Positions 1-6,390 of a stretch of DNA of 6,673 nucleotides are shown here, piece by piece. Location of the stretch: NCBI GenBank assembly GCA_031284185.1, contig JAITAJ010000226.1:1-6673 (forward strand). The letters run 5' to 3'. The position numbers and the translations under genes are program-made. Under the pieces are notes generated by a model. That model saw only the letters and a program-made list of their open reading frames with translations. It was not told the DNA's origin and made no database searches. This DNA comes from Accumulibacter sp. GTDB lineage: Bacteria; Pseudomonadota; Gammaproteobacteria; Burkholderiales; Rhodocyclaceae. Each line of letters opens with the position of its first letter. Within the stretch, counting starts at the first letter, position 1.

Positions 1-13
1 TTGGAGAAGGGCA

Positions 14-19
14 TAGAAT
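14..19 (+). promoter_or_regulatory. Candidate -10 element for the mutA-mutB-meaB transcript
   Basis: TAGAAT matches five of six bases of the sigma70 -10 consensus. A start site about 7 nt downstream would fall near position 26, just before the first paired base of the riboswitch closing stem, which is where a promoter is needed. With normal spacing the -35 box would lie to the left of the window, so it cannot be tested. The hexamer sits inside a perfect inverted repeat, GGGCAT-AGA-ATGCCC (9-23). That repeat could be an operator, or a small terminator hairpin of an upstream gene, since T-rich sequence follows. Confidence 0.35.
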
Positions 20-26
20 GCCCCCT

Positions 27-227
27 GTTTTTGGGTGCCTTGCTCCGCGACCGCGGGGCGGGTGAAACGGGAAGCCGGTGATTTCTGCCATCGCCAATGC
101 GCGGATATTCCGGCACAGCCCCCGCTGCTGTAGGCCCGACGACTTCGGTGAACGCCACTGCGCGGATGGATTCGCGTGGGAAGGCGCCGAGGAAGGATGA
201 CGGCGAGTCAGAAGACCGGCCCAAAAC
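27..227 (+). promoter_or_regulatory. Cobalamin (adenosylcobalamin-type) riboswitch aptamer
   Basis: All the conserved blocks of the cobalamin riboswitch occur in order: GGGTGCC (33-39), the GGTGAAACGGGAAGCCGGTG core (61-80), CCGGCACAGCCCCCGCTGCTGTA (110-132), GCCACTG (154-160), TGGGAAGGC (177-185), and the B12 box around GAGTCAGAAGACCGGCC (205-221). TTTTGGG (29-35) is complementary to CCCAAAA (220-226) and forms the closing stem that sets the boundaries. The layout resembles the large class I aptamers that prefer adenosylcobalamin. It lies on the same strand as mutA, whose start codon is about 470 nt downstream with no recognised gene between. Family knowledge: ligand binding usually lowers expression by premature termination or by hiding the ribosome site. 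Which way this one works cannot be read from the sequence. Confidence 0.95.
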
Positions 228-289
228 GGTGGTTTGGTGTTCCCCGGGGTAGGGTGAAACCGGCCGCTCGGCGCGCTGACTGTTTTTTT
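221..289 (+). promoter_or_regulatory. Probable expression platform of the riboswitch, ending in a T7 run
   Basis: Several mutually exclusive pairings lie just 3' of the aptamer. CCAAA (221-225) can pair with TTTGG (233-237), which would break the aptamer closing stem at 220-226. GGTTT (231-235) can instead pair with AAACC (257-261). CTGACT (276-281), directly before seven T residues (283-289), is complementary to AGTCAG (206-211) in the B12 box. CTCGGCGC (267-274) is complementary to GCGCCGAG (184-191) in the aptamer. The last two pairings cross, so they would be alternatives. This is what a ligand-controlled terminator would look like, but I find no long, compact GC stem directly in front of the T run. 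The call is therefore an inference from complementarity. Confidence 0.4.
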
Positions 290-698
290 GCCCGCGTTGT
301 CTTTCGAGCCGCATGACGCAATCTTTCCCTCCCTCGGAGAATCGGGTTCGCCATTTGTTGCGAGGGGAAAGCAATGCGCGGCGTAGTGTGTTTTTCGTCC
401 GTTGGGCATCTCATTGGCCGGGTCATGGCATTCGCGTTTCTTTTCCCGGCGTCTACAAATTCTTCGTTTCACGACGGCGGCCTGTCCGCCGATGATCCCA
501 TTCGGATATCCGCGGCGCGGCGAATGCCATTTCGCGCGTCATCCCGAATCAATGTCGCTGAAACCGCCAAAGCTCCACTGGACATGACGGCGGCGGTGGT
601 GGAGGCGGCACCCCACGTGAATTCGGAGGGCCTGAGCGCTCTCCGGATCGAGCAACGCGCATTCAGTCAGTGACGAAACCCTTCAGGAGAGCAAACTC
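290..698 (+). other. Long leader between riboswitch and mutA, no convincing gene
   Basis: This roughly 410-nt stretch holds no gene I recognise. It contains hairpins: CTTTCC...CCTCG (323-336) pairs with CGAGGGGAAAG (361-371) across a 3-nt bulge; CGGCGG-CCTGT-CCGCCG at 475-491; the palindrome CGGATATCCG at 503-512; and CGGAGGGC pairing with GCTCTCCG at 624-645, about 40 nt before the mutA ribosome site. ATGGCATTCGC (425-435) is exactly complementary to GCGAATGCCAT (520-530). A 99-codon reading frame, 374-673, starts after AGGGG and ends 25 nt before mutA. Its third-position G/C use is visibly lower than in the operon genes and the product resembles nothing I know, so I do not call it. The region is probably untranslated leader, or the remnant of something lost between riboswitch and mutA. 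Confidence 0.5.
685..690 (+). promoter_or_regulatory. Ribosome binding site of mutA
   Basis: AGGAGA lies 8 nt before the ATG at 699. It is a good Shine-Dalgarno match at standard spacing and fixes the start of the first gene of the operon. Confidence 0.85.
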
Positions 699-2879
699 AT
701 GGAAGAACAGACAGCGACTGTCGATATCACCCGGATCGACGCCGAACACGGGTTTTTCGACGAATTCGAGAAACCGGACAAGAAACGATGGAAGGAGGAG
801 GCGATCGCGGCGCTCAAGGGCGCGCCATTCGACAAGGTCTTGTATACCAAGACCTACGAGGGCTTGAGCATCGAGCCGATCTATTGCGCCGAGGACGTCG
901 AGGGTCTGCCGCATCTTGCGTCGAAACCCGGCTTCCCGCCGTTCGTGCGCGGCACGCGGCCCAACGGCTTCATCGAGGCGCCCTGGCAGATATGCCAGGA
1001 GATCACGCTGGCCTTCCCCCAGGAGTTCAACGAGGAGGCGCGCCATGACATCGGGCGCGGCCAGACGGCGCTGAACGTCGTGCTCGATCGCCCGACGCGC
1101 GTCGGCCAGGATCCGGCGGACGCGCCCGAGAACGACCTGGGCGCCGGGGGCGTTTCGCTGGCGACGCTGGCGGACGTTTCCACGCTCTTTCGCGGCGTCG
1201 ATCTCGACCGCGTTGCCGTGCAGTGCTTCGCGGGCGTCACGGCGCTACCCTTGATCGCCACGCTCGCCGTGGCCTTGCAGGACAACGAGCGAGGCATCAA
1301 TTATCTCTACCGGACGCAAGGCTGCGTCGGCAGCGATCCGCTCGGCGTCCTCGCCGCCGACGGGCATCTGGCCCTCTCGCTCGGAACGGCTTACGACAGC
1401 ATGTATCAGGCGACGGCGTGGTCTTTGAAGAAGGCGCCGAAGTTGCAGACGATCTTCGTTCAGGGGCACCCGTACCACGACGCCGGCGCGAGTTCGACGG
1501 AAGAAGTCGCCTTTGCCCTGGCGACCGCGGCCGAATATCTGCGCGAGATGATCGGGCGCGGGCTGGCGATCGACGATGTTGCGCCGCGCATCCGCTTCGG
1601 TTTCTCGCTCGGTTCGGCCTTCTTCATGGAGATCGCCAAGTTGCGCGCCGCGCGCCTCCTGTGGGCGCAGATCGTTTCCGCGTTCGGCGGCTCGCCCGAG
1701 GCGCGGAAGATGACGATCCACGGTCGCAGCTCGGCCTTCAACAAGACGGTGTTCGATCCCTATGTCAACATGCTGCGCGTGACCAGCGAGGGCTTTTCCG
1801 GCGCGGTGGGCGGCGTCGATAGTATGCATCTTGCGCCGTTCGACGAACCGATCCGCTCGCCGGACCGTTTTTCGCGGCGCATCGCGCGTAACGTCCAGAT
1901 CGTGTTGCAGGAAGAATCGCGTTTTACCGTGCCGATCGACATGGGCGGCGGCTCGTATTACATCGAAAAAATGACCCATGAGTTCGGTCAGGCCGCGTGG
2001 CGGCTCTTCCAGGAGATCGAGAAGAGCGGCGGCATGGCCGCCGCCATCGGGGCCGGCACGCCGCAGACGATGGCGGCGGCGACCGCCGCCAAGCGCGCGA
2101 AGGCCGTCGAGACGCGCAGCGACGTGGTTCTCGGCACCAACATGTACGCCAATCTGTCCGAGAAAAAGCTGGAAGCGCCGATCGTCGACCGCGCCGCGAT
2201 GAAGAAGGCGCGCGTGACCGAAGTGGCCCGTTACCGTCGCGCGCACCAACGCTATTCGCTCGGTTTCGATCTGACGGCGATCGAGAAGGGGTTCGCCGGG
2301 GCGGGCGGCGACGCGCTCGAACTGGCGATCGACGCGGTCGTCGGCGGAGCCACTCTCGGCGAACTGTTCGAGGTTCTGGCCCGGCTCGACGCCGACCGGC
2401 CGGCGGCGCCGCCGCTCAGGATCGCGCGTCTGACCGAATCGTTCGAGCGTCTGCGCCGTGAGGTCGAGAAGAAGTTTGCCGAGGAAGGCCGCCGGGTGCG
2501 CATCTTTCTTGCCAACATGGGGCCGATTCCCCAGCACAAGCCGCGCGCGGATTTTTCCCGCGGGTTCTTTGAAGTGGCGGGCTTCGACGTGCTCGGCAAC
2601 GAGGGCTTTCCGACCGTCGAGGCGGCCGCCGAGGCCGTGTCCGCTTCCGGCGCGCCGGTCGTGGTGATCTGTTCGACCGACGCCACCTATCCCGACTACG
2701 TGCCCGAGCTGACCAGGCGTGTCAAGGCGGCCAGGCCGGAAGTGACGGTGATCGTCGCCGGCAAGCAATCGCCGGAAGCCACCGAAGCCTTCAATGCCGC
2801 CGGCGTGGACGACTACATCCACGTGCGCGCCAACTGCTATGAAATCAACCGAAAACTGCACGAAAAATACATGGGGTAA
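699..2879 (+). CDS. mutA: Methylmalonyl-CoA mutase, small (non-catalytic) subunit MutA
   Basis: The product has 726 residues and the overall mutase architecture: an N-terminal segment, a TIM-barrel substrate domain (about 60-430), a linker, and a C-terminal cobalamin-domain fold (about 598-726). It pairs with MutB to form the heterodimer that converts (R)-methylmalonyl-CoA to succinyl-CoA in the cytoplasm. Aligned by eye to MutB, every catalytic position is replaced: Thr85, Arg87 and Tyr89 become Gln97, Cys99 and Glu101; Arg207 becomes Asp221; Tyr243-His244 become His257-Pro258. The cobalamin motif DxHxxG is degraded to PQHKPR (611-616), which keeps a His but loses the Asp and Gly. The role is therefore structural, as known for the family's small subunit. 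It is longer than the roughly 640-residue Propionibacterium MutA I recall. The start is set by AGGAGA at 685-690. mutB begins 6 nt after the stop. Confidence 0.96.
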   Translation: MEEQTATVDITRIDAEHGFFDEFEKPDKKRWKEEAIAALKGAPFDKVLYTKTYEGLSIEPIYCAEDVEGLPHLASKPGFPPFVRGTRPNGFIEAPWQICQEITLAFPQEFNEEARHDIGRGQTALNVVLDRPTRVGQDPADAPENDLGAGGVSLATLADVSTLFRGVDLDRVAVQCFAGVTALPLIATLAVALQDNERGINYLYRTQGCVGSDPLGVLAADGHLALSLGTAYDSMYQATAWSLKKAPKLQTIFVQGHPYHDAGASSTEEVAFALATAAEYLREMIGRGLAIDDVAPRIRFGFSLGSAFFMEIAKLRAARLLWAQIVSAFGGSPEARKMTIHGRSSAFNKTVFDPYVNMLRVTSEGFSGAVGGVDSMHLAPFDEPIRSPDRFSRRIARNVQIVLQEESRFTVPIDMGGGSYYIEKMTHEFGQAAWRLFQEIEKSGGMAAAIGAGTPQTMAAATAAKRAKAVETRSDVVLGTNMYANLSEKKLEAPIVDRAAMKKARVTEVARYRRAHQRYSLGFDLTAIEKGFAGAGGDALELAIDAVVGGATLGELFEVLARLDADRPAAPPLRIARLTESFERLRREVEKKFAEEGRRVRIFLANMGPIPQHKPRADFSRGFFEVAGFDVLGNEGFPTVEAAAEAVSASGAPVVVICSTDATYPDYVPELTRRVKAARPEVTVIVAGKQSPEATEAFNAAGVDDYIHVRANCYEINRKLHEKYMG

Positions 2880-2885
2880 TGAAAA

Positions 2886-5057
2886 ATGAGCAACTTCCCG
2901 AATTTCAGTGAAATGAATTACCGTCCGGTCACGCAGACGGTCGACCGGGCGAGCTGGGAAAAGGCGCTGGAGGAATGCGTCGGTGAGCCGCCGGTGTGGA
3001 TGACCAACGAGCAGATCCCGGTCAAGGCGCTCTATACCGAGGAGGATGTCGCCGATATCGAACATCTGGGCTTTTCTGCCGGCATCGCGCCCAATCTGCG
3101 CGGCCCGTACCCGACGATGTACGTGCAGCGGCCGTGGACCATCCGCCAGTACGCCGGTTTCTCGACGGCGGAGGAGAGCAACGCCTTCTACCGCCGCAAT
3201 CTGGCGATGGGGCAGAAGGGCCTGTCGGTGGCCTTCGACCTCGCCACCCACCGCGGCTACGATTCCGACCACCCGCGCGTCGTCGGCGACGTCGGCAAGG
3301 CGGGCGTCGCCGTCGATTCGATCCTCGACGCCGAAATCCTGTTCTCGGACATCCCGCTCTCCGAAATGTCCGTTTCGATGACCATGAACGGCGCGGTGCT
3401 GCCGATCCTCGCTTTCTACATCGTCGCCGGGCTGGAGCAGGGCGCGCGCCTCGATCAGCTCTCGGGCACGATCCAGAACGACATCCTGAAGGAATTCATG
3501 GTGCGCAACACCTACATCTACGAACCCAAGGGATCGATGCGCATCATCGGCGACATCTTTGAATATACCTCGAAGTTCATGCCGAAATTCAACAGCATCA
3601 GCATTTCCGGCTATCACATGCAGGAAGCCGGGGCGACGGCGGACATCGAGCTGGCCTATACCATTGCCGACGGTCTGGAATACGTGCGCACCGGCATCAC
3701 CGCCGGCATCGACGTGGACAAGTTTGCGCCGCGGCTCTCCTTCTTCTGGGCCGAGGGGATGAACTATTTCATGGAGGTGTCCAAGCTGCGCGCCGGGCGC
3801 CTGTTGTGGGCCAAGCTCCTGAAGCAGTTCGATCCGAAGAATCCCAAGTCGCTGGCCTTGCGCACCCACTCGCAGACCTCCGGCTGGAGCCTGACCGAGC
3901 AGGACCCGTTCAACAACGTCGCGCGTACCTGCATCGAGGCGATGGCGGCGACGCTCGGGCACACCCAGTCGCTGCACACCAACGCGCTCGACGAGGCCAT
4001 CGCGCTGCCGACCGATTTTTCGGCGCGCATCGCCCGCAACACGCAGATCTATCTACAGAGCGAAACGGGCATCTGCAAGGCCATCGATCCGTGGGGCGGC
4101 TCGTACTACGTCGAATGGCTGACCGACCAGTTGCGCAAGAAGGCGTGGAATCACATCGTCGAAGTGGAGAAGCTCGGCGGCATGGCCAAGGCCATCGAGA
4201 CCGGCTTGCCCAAGATGCGCATCGAGGAAGCGGCGGCGCGGCGCCAGGCGCGTATCGACTCGCGCGCCGAACCGATCATCGGCGTGAACAAATACCGGCT
4301 GGAGCACGAGGACCCGATCGACATCCTGTCGATCGACAACGCCGCCGTGCTCGCCTCGCAGATCGAGCGCCTGAAGAAGCTGCGCGCCGGGCGTGACAAC
4401 GCGCGCGTCAAGGACCTGCTCGCGTCCATCACCCGCGCCGCCGAATCGCGCGAAAACGGCAACCTGCTCGAACTTGCCGTCGAAGCGGCCAAGGCGCGCA
4501 CCAGTCTCGGCGAAATATCGGACGCCATCGAGAAAGTCTTCCCGCGCCACAAGGCGGTGATCCGCTCGATCTCCGGCGTCTACAGTTCGGAATACGCCGA
4601 GAACACGGAACTGGCGACGGTGCAGAAGCTGTGCGCCGAATTCGAGCAGCGCCACGGACGGCGTCCGCGGATGCTGGTCGCCAAGATCGGGCAGGACGGG
4701 CACGACCGCGGCGCCAAGGTGATTGCCACGGCCTTCTCCGATCTCGGTTTCGACGTCGACGTGAGTCCCCTGTTCATGACGCCGGAGGAAGCCGCCGAGA
4801 TGGCCGTGGAAAACGACGTGCACGTGGTCGGCTTCAGCTCGCTGGCCGCCGGGCACAACACCCTGCTGCCGCAGCTCGTGCAGGAACTCGGCAAGCGCGG
4901 GCGCGGCGACATTCTGGCCTGTATCGGCGGCGTCATTCCGGCGCAGGACTACGATTTTCTCTATCAGAACGGCGCGGCGCTGATCTTCGGTCCGGGCACC
5001 GTCATTCCCGTGGCGGCGAAGAAGGTGCTGGAAAAACTCAATGCGGCGCTCGGGTGA
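2886..5057 (+). CDS. mutB: Methylmalonyl-CoA mutase, large catalytic subunit MutB
   Basis: This 723-residue protein is the adenosylcobalamin-dependent radical mutase that interconverts (R)-methylmalonyl-CoA and succinyl-CoA. The TIM barrel (about 60-420) keeps the substrate residues at the same numbers as in the Propionibacterium enzyme: Thr85, Arg87, Tyr89, Arg207, Tyr243 and His244. Tyr89 together with Arg207 points to methylmalonyl-CoA and not isobutyryl-CoA or 2-hydroxyisobutyryl-CoA. The C-terminal cobalamin domain (about 595-723) has the base-off/His-on motif DGHDRG, with Asp604 and the cobalt ligand His606, preceded by Lys600. It also has GFSSLAAGH (649-657) and a GG motif at 681-682. 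No key residue is missing. The start at 2886 follows GGGG (2873-2876), which lies inside the last codons of mutA, so translation is probably coupled. An overlapping ATG at 2879 is in another frame and stops after ten codons. Confidence 0.98.
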   Translation: MSNFPNFSEMNYRPVTQTVDRASWEKALEECVGEPPVWMTNEQIPVKALYTEEDVADIEHLGFSAGIAPNLRGPYPTMYVQRPWTIRQYAGFSTAEESNAFYRRNLAMGQKGLSVAFDLATHRGYDSDHPRVVGDVGKAGVAVDSILDAEILFSDIPLSEMSVSMTMNGAVLPILAFYIVAGLEQGARLDQLSGTIQNDILKEFMVRNTYIYEPKGSMRIIGDIFEYTSKFMPKFNSISISGYHMQEAGATADIELAYTIADGLEYVRTGITAGIDVDKFAPRLSFFWAEGMNYFMEVSKLRAGRLLWAKLLKQFDPKNPKSLALRTHSQTSGWSLTEQDPFNNVARTCIEAMAATLGHTQSLHTNALDEAIALPTDFSARIARNTQIYLQSETGICKAIDPWGGSYYVEWLTDQLRKKAWNHIVEVEKLGGMAKAIETGLPKMRIEEAAARRQARIDSRAEPIIGVNKYRLEHEDPIDILSIDNAAVLASQIERLKKLRAGRDNARVKDLLASITRAAESRENGNLLELAVEAAKARTSLGEISDAIEKVFPRHKAVIRSISGVYSSEYAENTELATVQKLCAEFEQRHGRRPRMLVAKIGQDGHDRGAKVIATAFSDLGFDVDVSPLFMTPEEAAEMAVENDVHVVGFSSLAAGHNTLLPQLVQELGKRGRGDILACIGGVIPAQDYDFLYQNGAALIFGPGTVIPVAAKKVLEKLNAALG

Positions 5058-5075
5058 GCCGGCGGGGAAACGCGG

Positions 5076-6248
5076 ATGAACGAAGAAGAGAGTATGCGCG
5101 GCCATGACGCGCACCATCGCCCCGAATGGGTGCCGGAGCGGGCCGGCGAGGCGGAAGGCTTCACCACCAACGTTATGCCGGGCATCAAGAGCCGGCATGA
5201 CGGCATGCCCGGCGCGACGAAGGAAACGAGGTTCTACCCGCCGGGGGGACAGCGGCGCGAGCTCGAGGTCGACGAATACGTCGATGGCGTGTTGAGCGGG
5301 GATAGGGCCGTACTGGCGCGCGCCATCACGCTCGTCGAAAGCAATGCCGAGCGCCATCAGGACAAGGCGCAGGAAATGCTCTCGCGCCTGATTCCCCACG
5401 TCGGCAAGACCGTCCGTATCGGTTTTACCGGCGTGCCGGGTTCCGGCAAGAGTTCCCTGATCGAAACTCTCGGGCTGCGCCTGTGCGAACGCGGGCACCG
5501 GCTGGCCGTGCTGGCGGTGGATCCCTCCAGCAGCGTCACCGGCGGCAGCATTCTCGGCGACAAGACGCGCATGGAACAGCTCTCGCGCAATCGCAGCGCC
5601 TACATCCGGCCATCGCCGTCCGGCGGCGTGCTCGGCGGTGTGGCCAGAAAGAGCCGGGAGACGATGATCGTCTGCGAGGCCGCCGGTTTCGACGTGATCT
5701 TCGTCGAGACGGTCGGTGTCGGGCAGAGCGAGATCACCGTCCGTTCGATGGTCGATCTCTTCTTGCTGCTACAGATCGCCGGCGCCGGCGATGAATTGCA
5801 GGGCATCAAGAAAGGCGTCATGGAGCGTTGCGATCTGGTGGTGGTGAACAAGGCCGACGGTGACAACAAGACGCGCGCCCGCGCCGCCCGCGCCGATTAC
5901 GAACGCATCCTGCGTTACCTTCAGCCATCGACGGAAGGGTGGAAGACGCGGGCGCTGGCCTGTTCGGCCTATACCGGCGAGGGCGTCGATGAATTGTGGG
6001 ACGTCGTCGAAGCGTTCCGCGCCAACACCTTGGCGTCCGGCGTATTCGAGAAGCGCCGCCAGCAGCAGAATCTCGACTGGATGCACAATCTGGTGGTGGA
6101 GCAGATCAAGCGCGCGTTCTACGGCAATGCCAACATCAAGTTGAACATGCAGGCGATCGAGCAGCGGGTGATCGACGGCAAAATCTCCCCGACGCAAGCC
6201 GCCACGCATCTGCTTCGACTGGGTTCGGAAGGCGGTTTCAGAGGATAG
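5076..6248 (+). CDS. meaB: MeaB-type GTPase, methylmalonyl-CoA mutase chaperone (G3E family; older name ArgK)
   Basis: This 390-residue cytoplasmic P-loop GTPase belongs to the family that includes MeaB and human MMAA. The family binds the mutase, gates adenosylcobalamin loading and protects the enzyme from inactivation. Visible motifs are the P-loop GVPGSGKSS (119-127), the switch-type segment DPSSSVTGGSILGDKTRM (149-166), ETVGVGQSE (211-219), the guanine-specificity motif NKAD (258-261) and SAYTGEG (297-303). The C-terminal helical dimerisation arm covers about 315-390. Older annotations call such proteins arginine/ornithine transport ATPases; the position 18 nt after mutB argues for the mutase role. 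The familiar MeaB sequence starts near residue 65 (VDEYVDGVLSGDRA), so about 60 residues are an N-terminal extension, and the protein exceeds the usual length of about 330. GGCGGGG (5061-5067) supports the ATG at 5076. A second in-frame ATG at 5094, after AAGAAGAGAG, is also possible. The last codons run into a heptamer repeat tract. Confidence 0.95.
   Translation: MNEEESMRGHDAHHRPEWVPERAGEAEGFTTNVMPGIKSRHDGMPGATKETRFYPPGGQRRELEVDEYVDGVLSGDRAVLARAITLVESNAERHQDKAQEMLSRLIPHVGKTVRIGFTGVPGSGKSSLIETLGLRLCERGHRLAVLAVDPSSSVTGGSILGDKTRMEQLSRNRSAYIRPSPSGGVLGGVARKSRETMIVCEAAGFDVIFVETVGVGQSEITVRSMVDLFLLLQIAGAGDELQGIKKGVMERCDLVVVNKADGDNKTRARAARADYERILRYLQPSTEGWKTRALACSAYTGEGVDELWDVVEAFRANTLASGVFEKRRQQQNLDWMHNLVVEQIKRAFYGNANIKLNMQAIEQRVIDGKISPTQAATHLLRLGSEGGFRG
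5177..5213 (+). repeat. 9-bp perfect inverted repeat inside the MeaB N-terminal extension
   Basis: GCCGGGCAT (5177-5185) and ATGCCCGGC (5205-5213) are exact reverse complements separated by 19 nt, giving a GC-rich hairpin in the mRNA. The spacer and right arm also contain the direct repeat CGGCATG (5193-5199 and 5201-5207). The structure encodes residues around 34-46 of MeaB. It may be chance in GC-rich coding DNA, or a small palindromic element fixed in frame. Confidence 0.5.
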
Positions 6249-6251
6249 TTT

Positions 6252-6286
6252 CAGAAGGCAGAAGGCAGAAGACAGAAGACAGATGG
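6252..6286 (+). repeat. Heptamer tandem repeat, five copies of CAGAAGR-type unit
   Basis: The units are CAGAAGG (6252), CAGAAGG (6259), CAGAAGA (6266), CAGAAGA (6273) and a diverged CAGATGG (6280). A further similar unit, CAGAGGA (6239-6245), covers the final sense codons of meaB. The complementary motif recurs on the other side of the inverted repeat as CTGTCTT and CTGTCCT (6375-6388) and again as CTCTGTCCTCTGA (6395-6407). Confidence 0.85.
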
Positions 6287-6390
6287 ACTTGCGGCGCTTA
6301 GCGCCGGAGTGGGGACGAAAAACCGGGCGATGGTTTTTTCGTTTCCGCCCGGCGCGAAGCGCCGCAAGCTCATCTGTCTTCTGTCCTCTC
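6266..6390. repeat. Large imperfect inverted repeat, possible MITE/REP-like element and terminator
   Basis: The left arm (6266-6307) is the near reverse complement of the right arm (6349-6390). The inner 35 positions (6273-6307 against 6349-6383) match at 32, including an exact 13-bp outer block (CAGAAGACAGATG / CATCTGTCTTCTG) and a 20-bp inner block with one mismatch. Each arm also folds on itself: GGCGC-TTA-GCGCC (6293-6305) and GGCGC-GAA-GCGCC (6351-6363). The 41-nt centre has its own stem, CGAAAAACC (6316-6324) against GGTTTTTTCG (6332-6341), and a competing one, CCGGGCG (6323-6329) against CGCCCGG (6346-6352). The T6 run at 6334-6339 could help end the operon transcript. No transposase is present, so any mobility would need an enzyme from elsewhere. 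Confidence 0.75.

Noticed and set aside
208..426. 72-codon minus-strand frame over the riboswitch tail and leader
   Set aside because: It overlaps the antisense of a well-defined structured RNA, has no ribosome site, and its product has no recognisable features.
374..673. Small 99-codon frame in the leader with AGGGG upstream
   Set aside because: Third-position G/C is clearly lower than in the operon genes and the product resembles nothing known. Kept only as a low-interest finding because of the masked ribosome site.
1245..3977. A 910-codon open frame on the minus strand across mutA and mutB
   Set aside because: It is the antisense shadow of two clearly real genes. High G/C third positions remove stops from this frame, the product is low-complexity Arg/His/Gly-rich sequence with no recognisable domain, and it spans the mutA-mutB junction.
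4053..5498. A 481-codon minus-strand open frame across mutB and meaB
   Set aside because: Same antisense effect of GC-rich codon use; no domain or family resemblance, and the sense strand encodes intact conserved proteins.
5076..6248. Arginine/ornithine transport ATPase (ArgK) as the function of the third gene
   Set aside because: The G-protein motifs with NKAD and the position directly behind mutAB fit the MeaB/MMAA chaperone role; the transport name is a historical annotation.
6252..6390. CRISPR array
   Set aside because: The repeats are contiguous 7-mers and one inverted pair, with no regularly spaced 20-40 nt direct repeats and no spacers or cas genes.
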